A DNA stretch of 64,000 nucleotides. Source: Rhodoplanes tepidamans (lineage in GTDB: Bacteria > Pseudomonadota > Alphaproteobacteria > Rhizobiales > Xanthobacteraceae). Numbering within the stretch: the stretch's first letter is position 1; each line of letters starts with the position of its first letter. The notes beneath the pieces were generated by a model. That model searched no databases and was not told the origin of the DNA. It saw only the letters and a program-made list of their open reading frames with translations. Of this stretch, positions 50,535-59,222 are shown piece by piece. Made by a program: the position numbers and the translations under genes. The stretch spans positions 62,001-126,000 of the forward strand of contig NZ_JAUSUJ010000015.1 of the NCBI RefSeq assembly GCF_030813915.1, read 5' to 3'.

Positions 50535-51632
50535 ATGTCCCGCCGCGCCTATGTCCATCGCATTTCCGCCGCCGCACCCGACGACGTCTCGGGCATCGAG
50601 GCGGCGATCGCCGCCGGTCGCATCGACCCGAAGGGCATCGTCGCCATCTTCGGCAAGACCGAGGGCAACGGCTGCGTCAACGACTTCGCCCGCGGCTTCG
50701 CCACCCAGTCGCTCGGCCTGATGCTGCAGCGATACATGAGCGCCGAGGCGGCGCACGCCGTCTGCCTCGTCATGTCGGGCGGCACCGAGGGCGGGATGTC
50801 GCCGCACTGGACCGTGTTCGAGCGCCGCGACACCGACGAGACCGCGACAGGCGCGGCGCTCGCCATCGGCCGCACCCGCACGCCGGTGCTGCCGTTCCCG
50901 GCGCTCGGCCGGGTCGCCGAGGTCGACATGGTGGCGGAGGGCGTGCGCGCGGCGATGGCCGACGCCGGCATCGCGGATCCGGCGGACGTGCATTTCGTCC
51001 AGATCAAGTGCCCGCTGCTCACGCTCCAGCGCATCGGCCAGGCGGAGGCGATGGGCGGGACCGTCGCGACCCGCGACACGCTGAAGTCGATGGGGCTGTC
51101 GCGCGCCGCCAGCGCGCTCGGCGTGGCGGTCGCGCTGGGCGAGGTTTCTCGCGACGCGATCACGGACGACAGGATCGCGTCCGACTGGTCGCTGTGGTCG
51201 GGCCGCGCCTCGTGCTCGTCGGGCATCGAGCTGCTCGACCACGAGATCGTCGTGATCGGCACCTCGCCGGCCTGGGTCGGTCCGCTCACCGTGGATCACG
51301 CCGTGATGGCCGACGGCATCGACGTGGAGCCGGTGCGGGCGGCGCTGCGCCGCCTCGGCTTTTCGGCCGACGGCCAGCTCGCGCCGGCCGAGCGCGACCG
51401 GCTCGTCGCGCTCCTGTCCAAGGCCGAGGCGAGCCACGACGGGCGCCTGCGCGGCAATCGCCACACCATGCTGGACGACTCCGACATCTCGGCGACCCGC
51501 CACGCCCGCGCCTTCGTGTGCGGGGCGCTCGCCGGCCTAGTCGGCCACGCCGAGATCTACGTCTCGGGCGGCGCCGAGCACCAGGGCCCGGACGGCGGCG
51601 GCCCGGTGGCGGTGATCGCCGCGCGCGCGTGA
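50535..51632 (+). CDS. Ring-opening amidohydrolase, cyanuric acid hydrolase/barbiturase family
   Basis: The 365-residue protein matches the AtzD/TrzD/barbiturase family, which has a fold of three repeated units with Ser-Lys dyads. All three are visible: Lys41 (GKTEGNG) with Ser81 (MSGGTEGG), Lys158 (VQIKCPLL) with a serine of ASCSSG (226-229), and Lys296 (SKAEAS) with Ser344 (VSGGAEHQGPDGGG). These enzymes hydrolyse cyanuric acid to carboxybiuret or barbiturate to ureidomalonate. Length is normal. Which of the two it uses cannot be told from sequence alone. It is the last gene of the operon that starts with the ureide hydrolase. Confidence 0.9.
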   Translation: MSRRAYVHRISAAAPDDVSGIEAAIAAGRIDPKGIVAIFGKTEGNGCVNDFARGFATQSLGLMLQRYMSAEAAHAVCLVMSGGTEGGMSPHWTVFERRDTDETATGAALAIGRTRTPVLPFPALGRVAEVDMVAEGVRAAMADAGIADPADVHFVQIKCPLLTLQRIGQAEAMGGTVATRDTLKSMGLSRAASALGVAVALGEVSRDAITDDRIASDWSLWSGRASCSSGIELLDHEIVVIGTSPAWVGPLTVDHAVMADGIDVEPVRAALRRLGFSADGQLAPAERDRLVALLSKAEASHDGRLRGNRHTMLDDSDISATRHARAFVCGALAGLVGHAEIYVSGGAEHQGPDGGGPVAVIAARA

Positions 51633-51745
51633 CGGTCGACGCGACCGCGGGTCGCGGGGCGGCGGGTTGCCACGGTGTCCCGCTCGCCTAGAGTCCCGGG
51701 CGAAGCGGCGCCTGCGCCGCGTGACCGTCTCGCCTGGAGTGAAAC

Positions 51746-52372
51746 ATGCGGATCTTTCTTCCGGCCGCCGTCGCGGCCGTCGTGCTCGTCCTCTCGGGCC
51801 CCGCGTCGGCGCAGTCCGCCCCGCCCGAGCGGCCCGGCAGGCCGGACGTCTCGCGTGTCGCCGCCGGCACCTACAAGGTCGACACCGACCACACCCAGGT
51901 GGCGTTCACGGTCAATCACTTCGGCTTCACCGACTATCACGGCCTGATCGGCGGCAGCACCGGCTCGCTGACCATCGATCCGAGCCAGCCGGCCGCCGCC
52001 AAGGTCGAGATCGAGATCCCGCTCGGCGCGGCGATCACCACCAGCAAGGCGCTCGACGCGCATCTCCAGAAGGCCGACTTCTTCGAGACCGCCAGGTTTC
52101 CCAAGGCGACGTTCCGTTCGACCCGCATCGAGGTGGACGGCGAGCGCGCCCGCATCGTCGGCGATCTCACGCTGCGCGGCGTGACCCAGCCGGTCGTGCT
52201 CGACGCGCGCTTCACCGGCGCCGGCGTCAACCCGATGAACAAGGCCGCGACGATCGGCTTCGAGGCCTCCACCTCGATCAAGCGCAGCGCCTTCGGGATG
52301 ACGTTCGCCGTGCCGATGGTGTCCGACCAGGTCGACCTCACGATCGCGGCCGCCTTCGAGAAGGCGAACTGA
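51746..52372 (+). CDS. YceI family periplasmic lipid-binding protein
   Basis: The 208-residue protein has a signal peptide ending ASA near residue 23 and the YceI lipocalin-like barrel: YKVDTDHTQVAFTVNHFGFTD-type start, GSLTIDPS, HLQKADFFETARFPKATF and DLTLRGVTQPVVLD. YceI proteins bind isoprenoid quinones or other polyisoprenoids in the periplasm. It is 113 bases after the ring-opening amidohydrolase and may be separate from that operon. A convergent LysR gene follows. Confidence 0.92.
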   Translation: MRIFLPAAVAAVVLVLSGPASAQSAPPERPGRPDVSRVAAGTYKVDTDHTQVAFTVNHFGFTDYHGLIGGSTGSLTIDPSQPAAAKVEIEIPLGAAITTSKALDAHLQKADFFETARFPKATFRSTRIEVDGERARIVGDLTLRGVTQPVVLDARFTGAGVNPMNKAATIGFEASTSIKRSAFGMTFAVPMVSDQVDLTIAAAFEKAN

Positions 52373-52430
52373 TCGCGATCCCCCGCCCCGGGCTGACGCT
52401 CGGTGGCTTCGACGTCAGCCGGGATGAGCG

Positions 52431-53357
52431 TTACGCCCCGGTGCGCGGCTCCTCGCCGGAGATGAACCGCCGCAGCTTGGCCAGTTCGGCGGCGAGAAAG
52501 TCCATGAACACGCGCACCCGGGCGGCGTGGCGCAGGTCCGGATGGGTGAGCAGCCAGAGGTCGGCGGAGAGCGCCGGGTCCGGCGGCGCGAGGCGCAGGA
52601 GCGCCGGGCGCGCCTCGCCGATCAGGCAGGGCAGATGGCCGATGCCGAGCCCGTTCTCCACGGCCTCGGCGAGGCCGAGCACCGAGTTGACCCGGTAGGC
52701 GACGCGCTCGGGCGCGACATGCGCCTGCACGTACTTTACCGCCTGCAGCGAGCCGAGGTGCTCGCCGAGGGCGATCCAGTCGCGGGCATGGAGATCGGTC
52801 TCGTCGCCGGGCGGGCCGTTCGGAAAGTCCGCGGCGCGGCCGTACAGCGCCCAGGCGATGGTGGCGGCGCGGCGGCCGACCAGCGTCTCGGGCGGCGCGT
52901 CCGTCGCCCGGATCGCGACGTCGGCATCCCGACGCGAGAGGTTGAGGGCCTGGTTGGCCAGCACGATGTCGAGCCGCACGTCCGGGCAGGCCGCCCGGAA
53001 CTTGGCGAACAGCGGCGTCAGCAGGTGGACCAGCAGCGAGTCGTTGGTGGTCACCCGCAGCTCACCGGAGGGCGAGACCTCCTGGCCGGCGAGGCGGCGC
53101 GTGACGGCGGCGACGTCGTCGTCCATGCGGCGGGCGACCGCGATCATCTCCTCGCCGGCGGCGGTCGCGGCGTAGCCGGCGCGGTGGCGCTCGAACAGCG
53201 GCGTGCCGAGCGCCGCCTCGATCTGGCCGAGCCGGCGGAAGACGGTCGAGTGATTGATTCCGAGCAGGGTCGCGGCCGCCGGCAGGGTGCGGGCGTCGGC
53301 GATCGCCTTGATCAGCCGGAAGTCGTCCCAGGCCAGGGCCTTTTGGGAATCGGGCAT
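52431..53357 (-). CDS. LysR family transcriptional regulator
   Basis: The 308-residue regulator has an N-terminal HTH (ARTLPAAATLLGINHSTVFRRLGQIE) and a LysR effector domain with SPSGELRVTTNDSLL. It is divergent from the VOC dioxygenase operon, and the 155-base gap holds an 18-base perfect palindrome, so it most likely regulates that operon. Effector unknown; a quinone or phenolic is a reasonable inference from the target genes. Confidence 0.92.
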   Translation of the reverse strand: MPDSQKALAWDDFRLIKAIADARTLPAAATLLGINHSTVFRRLGQIEAALGTPLFERHRAGYAATAAGEEMIAVARRMDDDVAAVTRRLAGQEVSPSGELRVTTNDSLLVHLLTPLFAKFRAACPDVRLDIVLANQALNLSRRDADVAIRATDAPPETLVGRRAATIAWALYGRAADFPNGPPGDETDLHARDWIALGEHLGSLQAVKYVQAHVAPERVAYRVNSVLGLAEAVENGLGIGHLPCLIGEARPALLRLAPPDPALSADLWLLTHPDLRHAARVRVFMDFLAAELAKLRRFISGEEPRTGA

Positions 53358-53414
53358 CGGGGGTGTGCCTCGTTGTTCACAGATGCAATAGCCCGGGCGT
53401 TAATGCACTTCAAG

Positions 53415-53432
53415 CATTGCGACGTCGCAATG
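53415..53432. promoter_or_regulatory. 18-base perfect palindrome, probable LysR operator
   Basis: CATTGCGACGTCGCAATG is its own reverse complement. It lies 58 bases from the LysR start and 81 bases from the VOC gene start, which is the normal place for a LysR recognition site. Confidence 0.6.
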
Positions 53433-53512
53433 GCATCAAGGCGTGGCCGCTGCCATCTTGGGCAGGACACGAACGAGCGGGCGATGCCCGCCGAACCCCC
53501 GGAGACACCCCC

Positions 53513-54457
53513 ATGGCCCATGGCATTCACCACGTGACCATCATGGCCGGCCGCGCCCACCGCAATCTCGACGTCTACACGCGGACGCTGGGCCTCCGGC
53601 TGGTGAAGAAGACCGTCAATTTCGACGATCCGAGCACCTATCACTTCTACTACGGCGACGAGACCGGCCGGCCCGGCACCATCGTCACGTTCTTCCCGTG
53701 GGAGCACGCGGCGCCTGGCCAGTCCGGCGTCGGGGAGACGATCGAGACGGCCCTGCGCATTCCGGAGAGCGCGGTCGCGTTCTGGACGCACCGGCTGGTC
53801 GAGGCCGGCCTGCGCCACGAGGCGCCCGAGAAGCGCTTCGGCGAGACCGTGATCCGGTTCCGCGATCCCGACGGCACCCGCCTCGCGCTGGTCGGCGTGC
53901 CGGGGATCGAGCGCGAGCCGGCGTGGAGCTCGGCGGAGATCCCGGCCGAGGTGGCGATCCGCGGCGTGCACTCGGTCGGTCTGCTGGTCGCCGACACGAC
54001 GCCGACGGCCGCGATCCTGACCGACGCGCTCGGCTTCGAGGAGGTCGGCCGCGACGCGGAGGCCGACGTGCTGCGCTATCGCTCGCGTGACGCCGCCGCC
54101 GGCATGCCCGGCACCATCGTCGATCTGCACCAGGCGGCCGCATCGTTCCGCCGCCGGCTCGGCGCCGGCTCGGTCCACCACGTCGCCTTCCGGGCCGCGG
54201 ACGACGCGGCGCAGGCCGCGATGGTGGCGCGGCTGGCGAGCGAGCACGGGATCCGGACGACCGAGCAGCGCGACCGCAACTACTTCCGCTCGGTCTATTT
54301 CCGCGAGCCGGGCGGCGTGCTGTTCGAGATCGCCACCGACGTGCCCGGCTTCGCCGTCGACGAGCCGGTCGCGGCGCTCGGCACCGCGCTCAAGCTGCCG
54401 GCCCGCTACGAGCCGCGCCGCGCCGCCATCGAGGCGGCGCTGCCGCAGGTGGCGTGA
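53513..54457 (+). CDS. Ring-cleaving dioxygenase, VOC superfamily (MhqO-like), copy 1
   Basis: The 314-residue two-domain VOC protein is of the type that opens hydroquinone- or catechol-like rings or handles quinone-thiol adducts. Likely metal ligands are the His in GIHHVTI, the His in VHHVAFRA and the Glu in GGVLFEIATD. It starts AHGIHHVTIMAG and shows [14 protein letters not shown] and FAVDEP, shared with the second copy at 55226. GGAGA precedes the ATG. It is the first gene of a three-gene module under a divergent LysR gene. Confidence 0.88.
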   Translation: MAHGIHHVTIMAGRAHRNLDVYTRTLGLRLVKKTVNFDDPSTYHFYYGDETGRPGTIVTFFPWEHAAPGQSGVGETIETALRIPESAVAFWTHRLVEAGLRHEAPEKRFGETVIRFRDPDGTRLALVGVPGIEREPAWSSAEIPAEVAIRGVHSVGLLVADTTPTAAILTDALGFEEVGRDAEADVLRYRSRDAAAGMPGTIVDLHQAAASFRRRLGAGSVHHVAFRAADDAAQAAMVARLASEHGIRTTEQRDRNYFRSVYFREPGGVLFEIATDVPGFAVDEPVAALGTALKLPARYEPRRAAIEAALPQVA

Positions 54458-54475
54458 GCGAAGGCAGGGCGCTCC

Positions 54476-54509
54476 ACGTCCCTCTCCCCGCTCGCGGGGA
54501 GAGGGACGT
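54476..54509. repeat. Perfect 16-base-arm hairpin
   Basis: ACGTCCCTCTCCCCGC and GCGGGGAGAGGGACGT are exact reverse complements with a TC loop. It lies between the first VOC gene and the hydrolase gene, 18 bases after the stop. It could be a dispersed repeat and partly end transcription. Confidence 0.85.
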
Positions 54510-54545
54510 CCGCCGATCACAAACCCTCTCACCCCCGAGGCCAGG

Positions 54546-55190
54546 ATGTCCATCGCGACGAAGAGCGCGTCGGCGCTCGATCTTCATGTCCATCGCTTCG
54601 TGCCGGCGACGGCGCCGGGACGACCGCCGCTCCTGCTGCTGCACGGCACCGGCGGCGACGAGACCGATCTGATCGGGCTCGGGCAGGCGCTGTCGCCCGG
54701 CTCCGCCCTGCTGTCGCCGCGCGGCAACGTGCTGGAGGGCCGCGCGCCGCGCTTCTTCCGCCGGCTCGCCGAGGGCGTGCTGGACCAGGACGACGTGCGC
54801 CGGCGCGCCGGAGACCTGGCGGCGTTCGTCGGCGCGGCGCGGGAGGAGTACGGGATCGCGGCGCCGGTGGCGCTCGGCTTCTCCAACGGCGCCAACATCG
54901 CGGCGGCGCTGCTGCAGCTCCATCCCGGCGTTCTCGCCGGGGCCGTCCTGCTGCGCGCCATGGTGCCGCTGACCGACCGCCCGGCGCCCGTGCAGACGCT
55001 CGGCAGAACGCCGGTGCTGATCGTGGCGGGCGACGCCGACCCGATCATGCCGCAAGGCGATCCGGAAAAGCTCGCCACGATCCTGGTCACGGCCGGCGCC
55101 GACGTGACGCTCCGCACCGTAACGGCCGGGCACGGCCTCGTGCAGGCCGACCTCGCCCTCGCGGCGGCCTTCCTGGCGCGGCTCTCCTGA
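54546..55190 (+). CDS. Alpha/beta hydrolase (MhqD/phospholipase-carboxylesterase-like)
   Basis: The 214-residue serine hydrolase has an oxyanion strand [14 protein letters not shown], the nucleophile in [12 protein letters not shown] (Ser), an Asp in [10 protein letters not shown] and a His in [10 protein letters not shown]. It resembles the MhqD carboxylesterases that sit with MhqO dioxygenases. Being flanked by the two VOC genes in the same direction, it probably hydrolyses the product of ring cleavage or a conjugate. Confidence 0.9.
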   Translation: MSIATKSASALDLHVHRFVPATAPGRPPLLLLHGTGGDETDLIGLGQALSPGSALLSPRGNVLEGRAPRFFRRLAEGVLDQDDVRRRAGDLAAFVGAAREEYGIAAPVALGFSNGANIAAALLQLHPGVLAGAVLLRAMVPLTDRPAPVQTLGRTPVLIVAGDADPIMPQGDPEKLATILVTAGADVTLRTVTAGHGLVQADLALAAAFLARLS

Positions 55191-55225
55191 GCCGCACACG
55201 ATTCCCGATCAGAAGAGCGACCCCC

Positions 55226-56170
55226 ATGCAACTCACCGGAATCCACCACCTCACCGCCGTCACGGCGAACGCGCCCGGCAACCATGCCTTCTACACCGGC
55301 ACGCTCGGCATGCGGCTCGTGAAGAAGACCGTGAATCAGGACGACGTCTCGGCCTATCACCTCTTCTACGCGGACGGCCTCGCCTCGCCGGGCTCGGACC
55401 TCACCTTCTTCGACTGGCCGGTCGGGCGCGAGCGGCGCGGCACGCACAGCATCAGCCGTACCGGCCTGCGGGTCGCCGGGGAGGCGAGCCTCGCCTGGTG
55501 GAAGGAGCGCCTCGCCGAGGCGGGCGTGACCCACTCCGACATCGTGTTGCGTGACGGCCGCGCCACCCTCGATCTCGAGGATCCCGAAGGCCAGCGCCTC
55601 AGCCTGATCGACGACGGCGGCGCCGGCGAATCGCACGCCTGGGCCGGCAGCCCGGTCGCGGCCGCGCACCAGATTCGCGGCCTCGGGCCGATCACCCTGT
55701 CGGTCCCGGACCTCGCGCCCACCGACGCGGTGCTGACCGCGCTGATGAACATGACCCGCGTGCGCGACTACGAGACGCCCGGCCATGCCGGCTCGCGCAC
55801 CCATGTCTATGCGATGGGACCGGGCGGGCCGGCGGCCGAACTGCACGTCGCCGTCGAGCCGGACCTGCCGGCGGCCGGACCCGGTGCCGGTGGCGTCCAT
55901 CACGTCGCCTTCCGGGTTCCCGACGCCGCCTATCAGGACTGGGTCGAGCGGCTGCGCCGCCTGCGCATTCCGTCGAGCGGGCCGGTCGACCGCTACTACT
56001 TCCGCAGCCTCTATTTCCGCGAGCCGAACGGCATCCTGTTCGAGATCGCCACCGATGGGCCGGGCTTCGCGGTCGACGAGCCGCTGGAGACGCTCGGCGA
56101 GCAGCTCGCGCTGCCGCCCTTCCTGGAGCCGCGGCGGGCCGAGATCGAGGCGGGCCTCGTTCCGTTGTGA
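55226..56170 (+). CDS. Ring-cleaving dioxygenase, VOC superfamily (MhqO-like), copy 2
   Basis: The 314-residue paralogue of the protein at 53513: it has the same GIHHLTA start, [45 protein letters not shown] with its Glu ligand, and FAVDEP. The two equal-length copies flank a hydrolase gene, suggesting duplication with divergence of substrate range. It ends the module; a 176-base gap follows. Confidence 0.9.
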   Translation: MQLTGIHHLTAVTANAPGNHAFYTGTLGMRLVKKTVNQDDVSAYHLFYADGLASPGSDLTFFDWPVGRERRGTHSISRTGLRVAGEASLAWWKERLAEAGVTHSDIVLRDGRATLDLEDPEGQRLSLIDDGGAGESHAWAGSPVAAAHQIRGLGPITLSVPDLAPTDAVLTALMNMTRVRDYETPGHAGSRTHVYAMGPGGPAAELHVAVEPDLPAAGPGAGGVHHVAFRVPDAAYQDWVERLRRLRIPSSGPVDRYYFRSLYFREPNGILFEIATDGPGFAVDEPLETLGEQLALPPFLEPRRAEIEAGLVPL

Positions 56171-56346
56171 AGCGGCGCCGGCGCTCCGCGCGGCGTAACG
56201 CCACGGCGGGGTTTTCGACGCAACATCCGCGGTATGGTAATATGCCTTAAACCGGTTTGCGGCATCCTGCCGCCGGTCTTCGTAGCCCACGGGCCGGCGC
56301 GGGTCCGGTCCGCAGATGTTGCCGACGCCTCGGATTGGAGTGTTCG

Positions 56347-56622
56347 ATGAATATCATCTATGCGCTTGCTGTCGTGGTGCTGACTCTCGTCGCCGTGTTC
56401 AAGATGCCGTATCCCGGCGCCAAGCCCATTTCCCCGAACCCGGTGTCCGCCGCCGTCGCCGCCACCCCGGCGACCGCCGCGAAGGCTGCCGAAGCCGCGC
56501 CGGCCGTGGTCGTCGCGCCGGAGCCGCCGCGCGTCCAGTACGTCAGCACCCGCCAGTGCAGCCGCACGGCCTGGGGCAACGTGAACTGCACCGAGATCAC
56601 CACGGTGAAGCGCGGCTCGTGA
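56347..56622 (+). CDS. Small membrane-anchored or secreted protein, unknown
   Basis: The 91-residue protein has an N-terminal hydrophobic helix (NIIYALAVVVLTLVAVF) and then a Pro/Ala-rich linker (about 25-60) and a short C-terminal part with two cysteines (RQCSRTAW and VNCTEI). The cysteines could form a disulphide in the periplasm. ATG follows GGAGTG. It is monocistronic and unrecognised. Confidence 0.65.
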   Translation: MNIIYALAVVVLTLVAVFKMPYPGAKPISPNPVSAAVAATPATAAKAAEAAPAVVVAPEPPRVQYVSTRQCSRTAWGNVNCTEITTVKRGS

Positions 56623-56688
56623 CGCGCCCATTGTGACGCCGGTCTGACGCGCCGACGCTCGGTCCGAGGGACGGCCGGCGGGCGGTGG

Positions 56689-57285
56689 TCAGTTCCGCAC
56701 GTCGCGCACCAGCACGGTGGCGAAGCGAAGCCGGAGCTCCTCCGGCAGGTCGATGCCGACCAGCGTCCAGGTGCCGGCGATCAGCCGCAGCCGGATGCGG
56801 AACTGCTGCGCCGCCGGCGTGTCGAGCGGCAGGGCGATCCAGAAGCTGCGGCCGCGATAGTGTGCGGCCGCGAAGACGCCCCAGACATTGCCGATGTCGG
56901 CGGGGCGGATGCCGCCGATGCGCGGCGTGGCCGCCGGCGCGTCGTCGGGCAGGGTCTCGGGCCAGCCGCGCGCCAGCAGGGTGGCGACGCCCTCGGGCGT
57001 GACGAAGCGCTCGACCAGCGGATCGGCGACGGCGCCGAGCGACATGACGAGGCCGCTTCCCAGCCGCCCGAGCCGCTTGTCCTGGCCCGTGATGGTGAGC
57101 ACGGCCCGCGAGATCTGAAACGACAGGGACTGGCGCAGCTCCGGGAACGCGATCAGCCGGTTCAGCTGCGCGGCGTCGCGCCGTTCGACCGCGTCGGCGA
57201 TCCGGTACAGCCCCCACAGCGGCCAGGCCGCGTAGAGCACGAGCAGAACCGCCAGGCCGGCGGCGATCCGAACTGCGAGACGCAT
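56689..57285 (-). CDS. DUF2939 family protein
   Basis: The 198-residue protein has one N-terminal membrane helix (about 4-23), then WPLWGLYRIADAVERRDAAQLNRLIAFP-type sequence typical of DUF2939, and a C-terminal beta-rich part with FWIALPLD and WTLVGIDLP. It is probably anchored in the inner membrane with the body in the periplasm. Function unknown. ATG 57285 is chosen because the family starts just before the helix. Confidence 0.8.
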   Translation of the reverse strand: MRLAVRIAAGLAVLLVLYAAWPLWGLYRIADAVERRDAAQLNRLIAFPELRQSLSFQISRAVLTITGQDKRLGRLGSGLVMSLGAVADPLVERFVTPEGVATLLARGWPETLPDDAPAATPRIGGIRPADIGNVWGVFAAAHYRGRSFWIALPLDTPAAQQFRIRLRLIAGTWTLVGIDLPEELRLRFATVLVRDVRN

Positions 57286-57332
57286 GGGTCCTCGATCGGC
57301 CGGGCCGGCCTCGACGGCGGGCGCCCGGTCCG

Positions 57333-57512
57333 TCAACCCCCGCCGATTCCCTGCACCACCTTGCCGGTTCCGGCGCAGGTCGGGCAAGTCCGGCCGCGCA
57401 GCGTACCGGTGCCCTCGCAGCCCGGACAGATCGCCTCGCCGGTACCGGGCGTTCCGGCCGGCGCCTCGTCGCCGGGACGGGGGCGGGCCGTGGGTGTCGT
57501 GCTCCGTGTCAT
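57333..57512 (-). CDS. 59-residue DnaJ-type zinc-ribbon protein
   Basis: A small protein with two CxxCxGTG motifs (CPGCEGTG and CPTCAGTG) near residues 29-50, spaced as in the cysteine-rich zinc-binding domain of DnaJ, after a Pro/Thr-rich leader. It has a perfect AGGAGG ribosome site about ten bases before ATG 57512. It lacks the J-domain and client-binding parts. It lies upstream of the DUF2939 gene on the same strand. A chaperone-adaptor or metal-binding role is only inference. Confidence 0.75.
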   Translation of the reverse strand: MTRSTTPTARPRPGDEAPAGTPGTGEAICPGCEGTGTLRGRTCPTCAGTGKVVQGIGGG

Positions 57513-57628
57513 CGGAAGACCTCCTGCTCGCCGCGCCGGGCGGCGCGGCTCACGGAGACAACGACCCGCGCTCCGCCCGGGTTCGACGCCCGGGGGGCGT
57601 GCCGAGCCGAGCGTTCGGCCGGGCCCGG

Positions 57629-58015
57629 TCAGTCCTGCAGGTCGCGGCTGGAGAAGCTGCCGAGCCGGGTGGAGTCCCGGGCCCGCACCGTGATGGTGCG
57701 CAGCATGTTGGCGTAGCGCTCGCCGGTCGCGCAGGCGATCTCCTGGACCCATCGCCGTCGCACCGCCGGGGCGGCCCGATCCCACTTCGGCTTGTCGACC
57801 ACGACGGAGACGTTCGGCGGAAACTCGCCGACCTCGACGATCAGACCGATGTCGGTCATGCGCCGCATCTCGGCGGCGGCTCTCCCGACCTCGCAGACAT
57901 AGGGACCGGCCTGATTGGCCGGCAGCGGCCGGGCCGGGTACGTCTGGGCGGCGGCGGCCGTGGCGAGCAGCACGACGGCGCCAGCGTACGCGATTCGGCT
58001 CCGGACGATCGACAT
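57629..58015 (-). CDS. Secreted protein of unknown function
   Basis: The 128-residue protein has a signal peptide ending AAAAQ near residue 24 and a mature part with two cysteines (YVCEVGRAA and IACATGER), likely to form a disulphide. No family is recognised. It follows the TAXI binding-protein gene on the same strand after 61 bases, so it may be cotranscribed with it. Confidence 0.65.
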   Translation of the reverse strand: MSIVRSRIAYAGAVVLLATAAAAQTYPARPLPANQAGPYVCEVGRAAAEMRRMTDIGLIVEVGEFPPNVSVVVDKPKWDRAAPAVRRRWVQEIACATGERYANMLRTITVRARDSTRLGSFSSRDLQD

Positions 58016-58076
58016 GACAGTCCTTTGCGGATCGGCCGCGGCGGGCTGCGTGCCGCCCGGCCGCGGTCGCGCAGGT

Positions 58077-59222
58077 TCACCGTGGCGGGGCGCCGCGGCT
58101 CTGCTGCCACTGGAGGAACTGGCGGAACAGGGCTTCGCGGTCGCCGCCGGCGCCGGCGCCGGACCGCGTGAGGAACTCCTGGAACTCGTTGCGCAGCGAG
58201 CTCTGCTGCCGGGACGACGCGTCGCTGCGCATCTTCTGCAGCATCTGCTCGGCGACCGGGAACCGGGTCCACCCCGGCACCGTCGCGGCCGGATTGATGT
58301 CGCGCCATTTCGGGTGATAGGGCGGCTTCTGCAGCTTGTCCCAGTTGTCGAACAGGCGCGTCACCATCCGGTCGATCTTGGCGCGGCGGGGATGGTTGGC
58401 CGGCCAGTTGTAGACCGCCAGGACCGACGGCACCGCCACCGTGTCGACAGTTCGTCCGGCCGGCACGAGGTTGGGATAATCCTTCTCGGTGAATTCGCCG
58501 ATCCCGTAATAGTCGGCCATGGACTTGGAGAACGGCACCGAGAGCAGATGCAGGCCGGAGCCCGGCGGGATCTTGTTGAAGAAGTCGACCGGCTTGGTGA
58601 CCACCCGGATCAGCGCCGAGATCGCCCCGGAACGCAGCTGGTGCAGGGCGTTGGTCTGGTCGGTCATCACCTGCTCGACCGGGATGCCGAGCCGCTGGAA
58701 GACGATCGAGCCGGTGAGGCTGGAGCCGCTGCCCGGCGGGCCGAAATTCACCTTCTTGCCGCGGAGATCCTGGATGGTCCGGATCTCCTCCCGGGCCAGG
58801 ATGTGCAGGTCCGACATCGGCAGCGGCAGGACGTAGTTGACCCGTGCGGCGAGGTTCGGGGTGCGGCGCTCGACCCGGAAATACTCGAACACGTCCGCCT
58901 GGGTCACCGCCGCGTCGACGCCGTGAAGGTAGAGGAGGTCCTCGAGGTTCGAGGCGTTGCCGTAGGAGACGATCGGCAGGATGCGGAGATCGTCGCCGTC
59001 GTCGAGCGCCTTGGCGAGCTCGTCGACGAACCGCATGCTGGAGCCGTCGATCAGGCCGCCGACGATGCCGACTGTCCAGGCGTTCTTGCGCTGCCGGAGC
59101 GTCGCCTCGGGCCCCGACTCCTGAAGCGACTGCGGAATGGCTTGCGCCACGGCAGGCCTGGGAGCCAGATCCGCCGCGAGCACGAGCAGCGCGGCTGTCA
59201 GAAACGCGACGCGACACATCAT
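58077..59222 (-). CDS. TAXI family TRAP transporter substrate-binding protein
   Basis: The 381-residue periplasmic protein has a signal peptide ending AVAQ near residue 27 and a TAXI body: GIVGGLIDGSSMRFVDELAKAL, ASNLEDLLYLHGVDAAVTQADVF, IQDLRGKKVNFGPPGSGS. It presents an organic acid or similar ligand to a DctQM-type membrane unit, which is not in the window; it is an orphan binding protein here. GGGGGGAGAG precedes the ATG; 59219 is an equally good second ATG. Confidence 0.85.
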   Translation of the reverse strand: MMCRVAFLTAALLVLAADLAPRPAVAQAIPQSLQESGPEATLRQRKNAWTVGIVGGLIDGSSMRFVDELAKALDDGDDLRILPIVSYGNASNLEDLLYLHGVDAAVTQADVFEYFRVERRTPNLAARVNYVLPLPMSDLHILAREEIRTIQDLRGKKVNFGPPGSGSSLTGSIVFQRLGIPVEQVMTDQTNALHQLRSGAISALIRVVTKPVDFFNKIPPGSGLHLLSVPFSKSMADYYGIGEFTEKDYPNLVPAGRTVDTVAVPSVLAVYNWPANHPRRAKIDRMVTRLFDNWDKLQKPPYHPKWRDINPAATVPGWTRFPVAEQMLQKMRSDASSRQQSSLRNEFQEFLTRSGAGAGGDREALFRQFLQWQQSRGAPPR

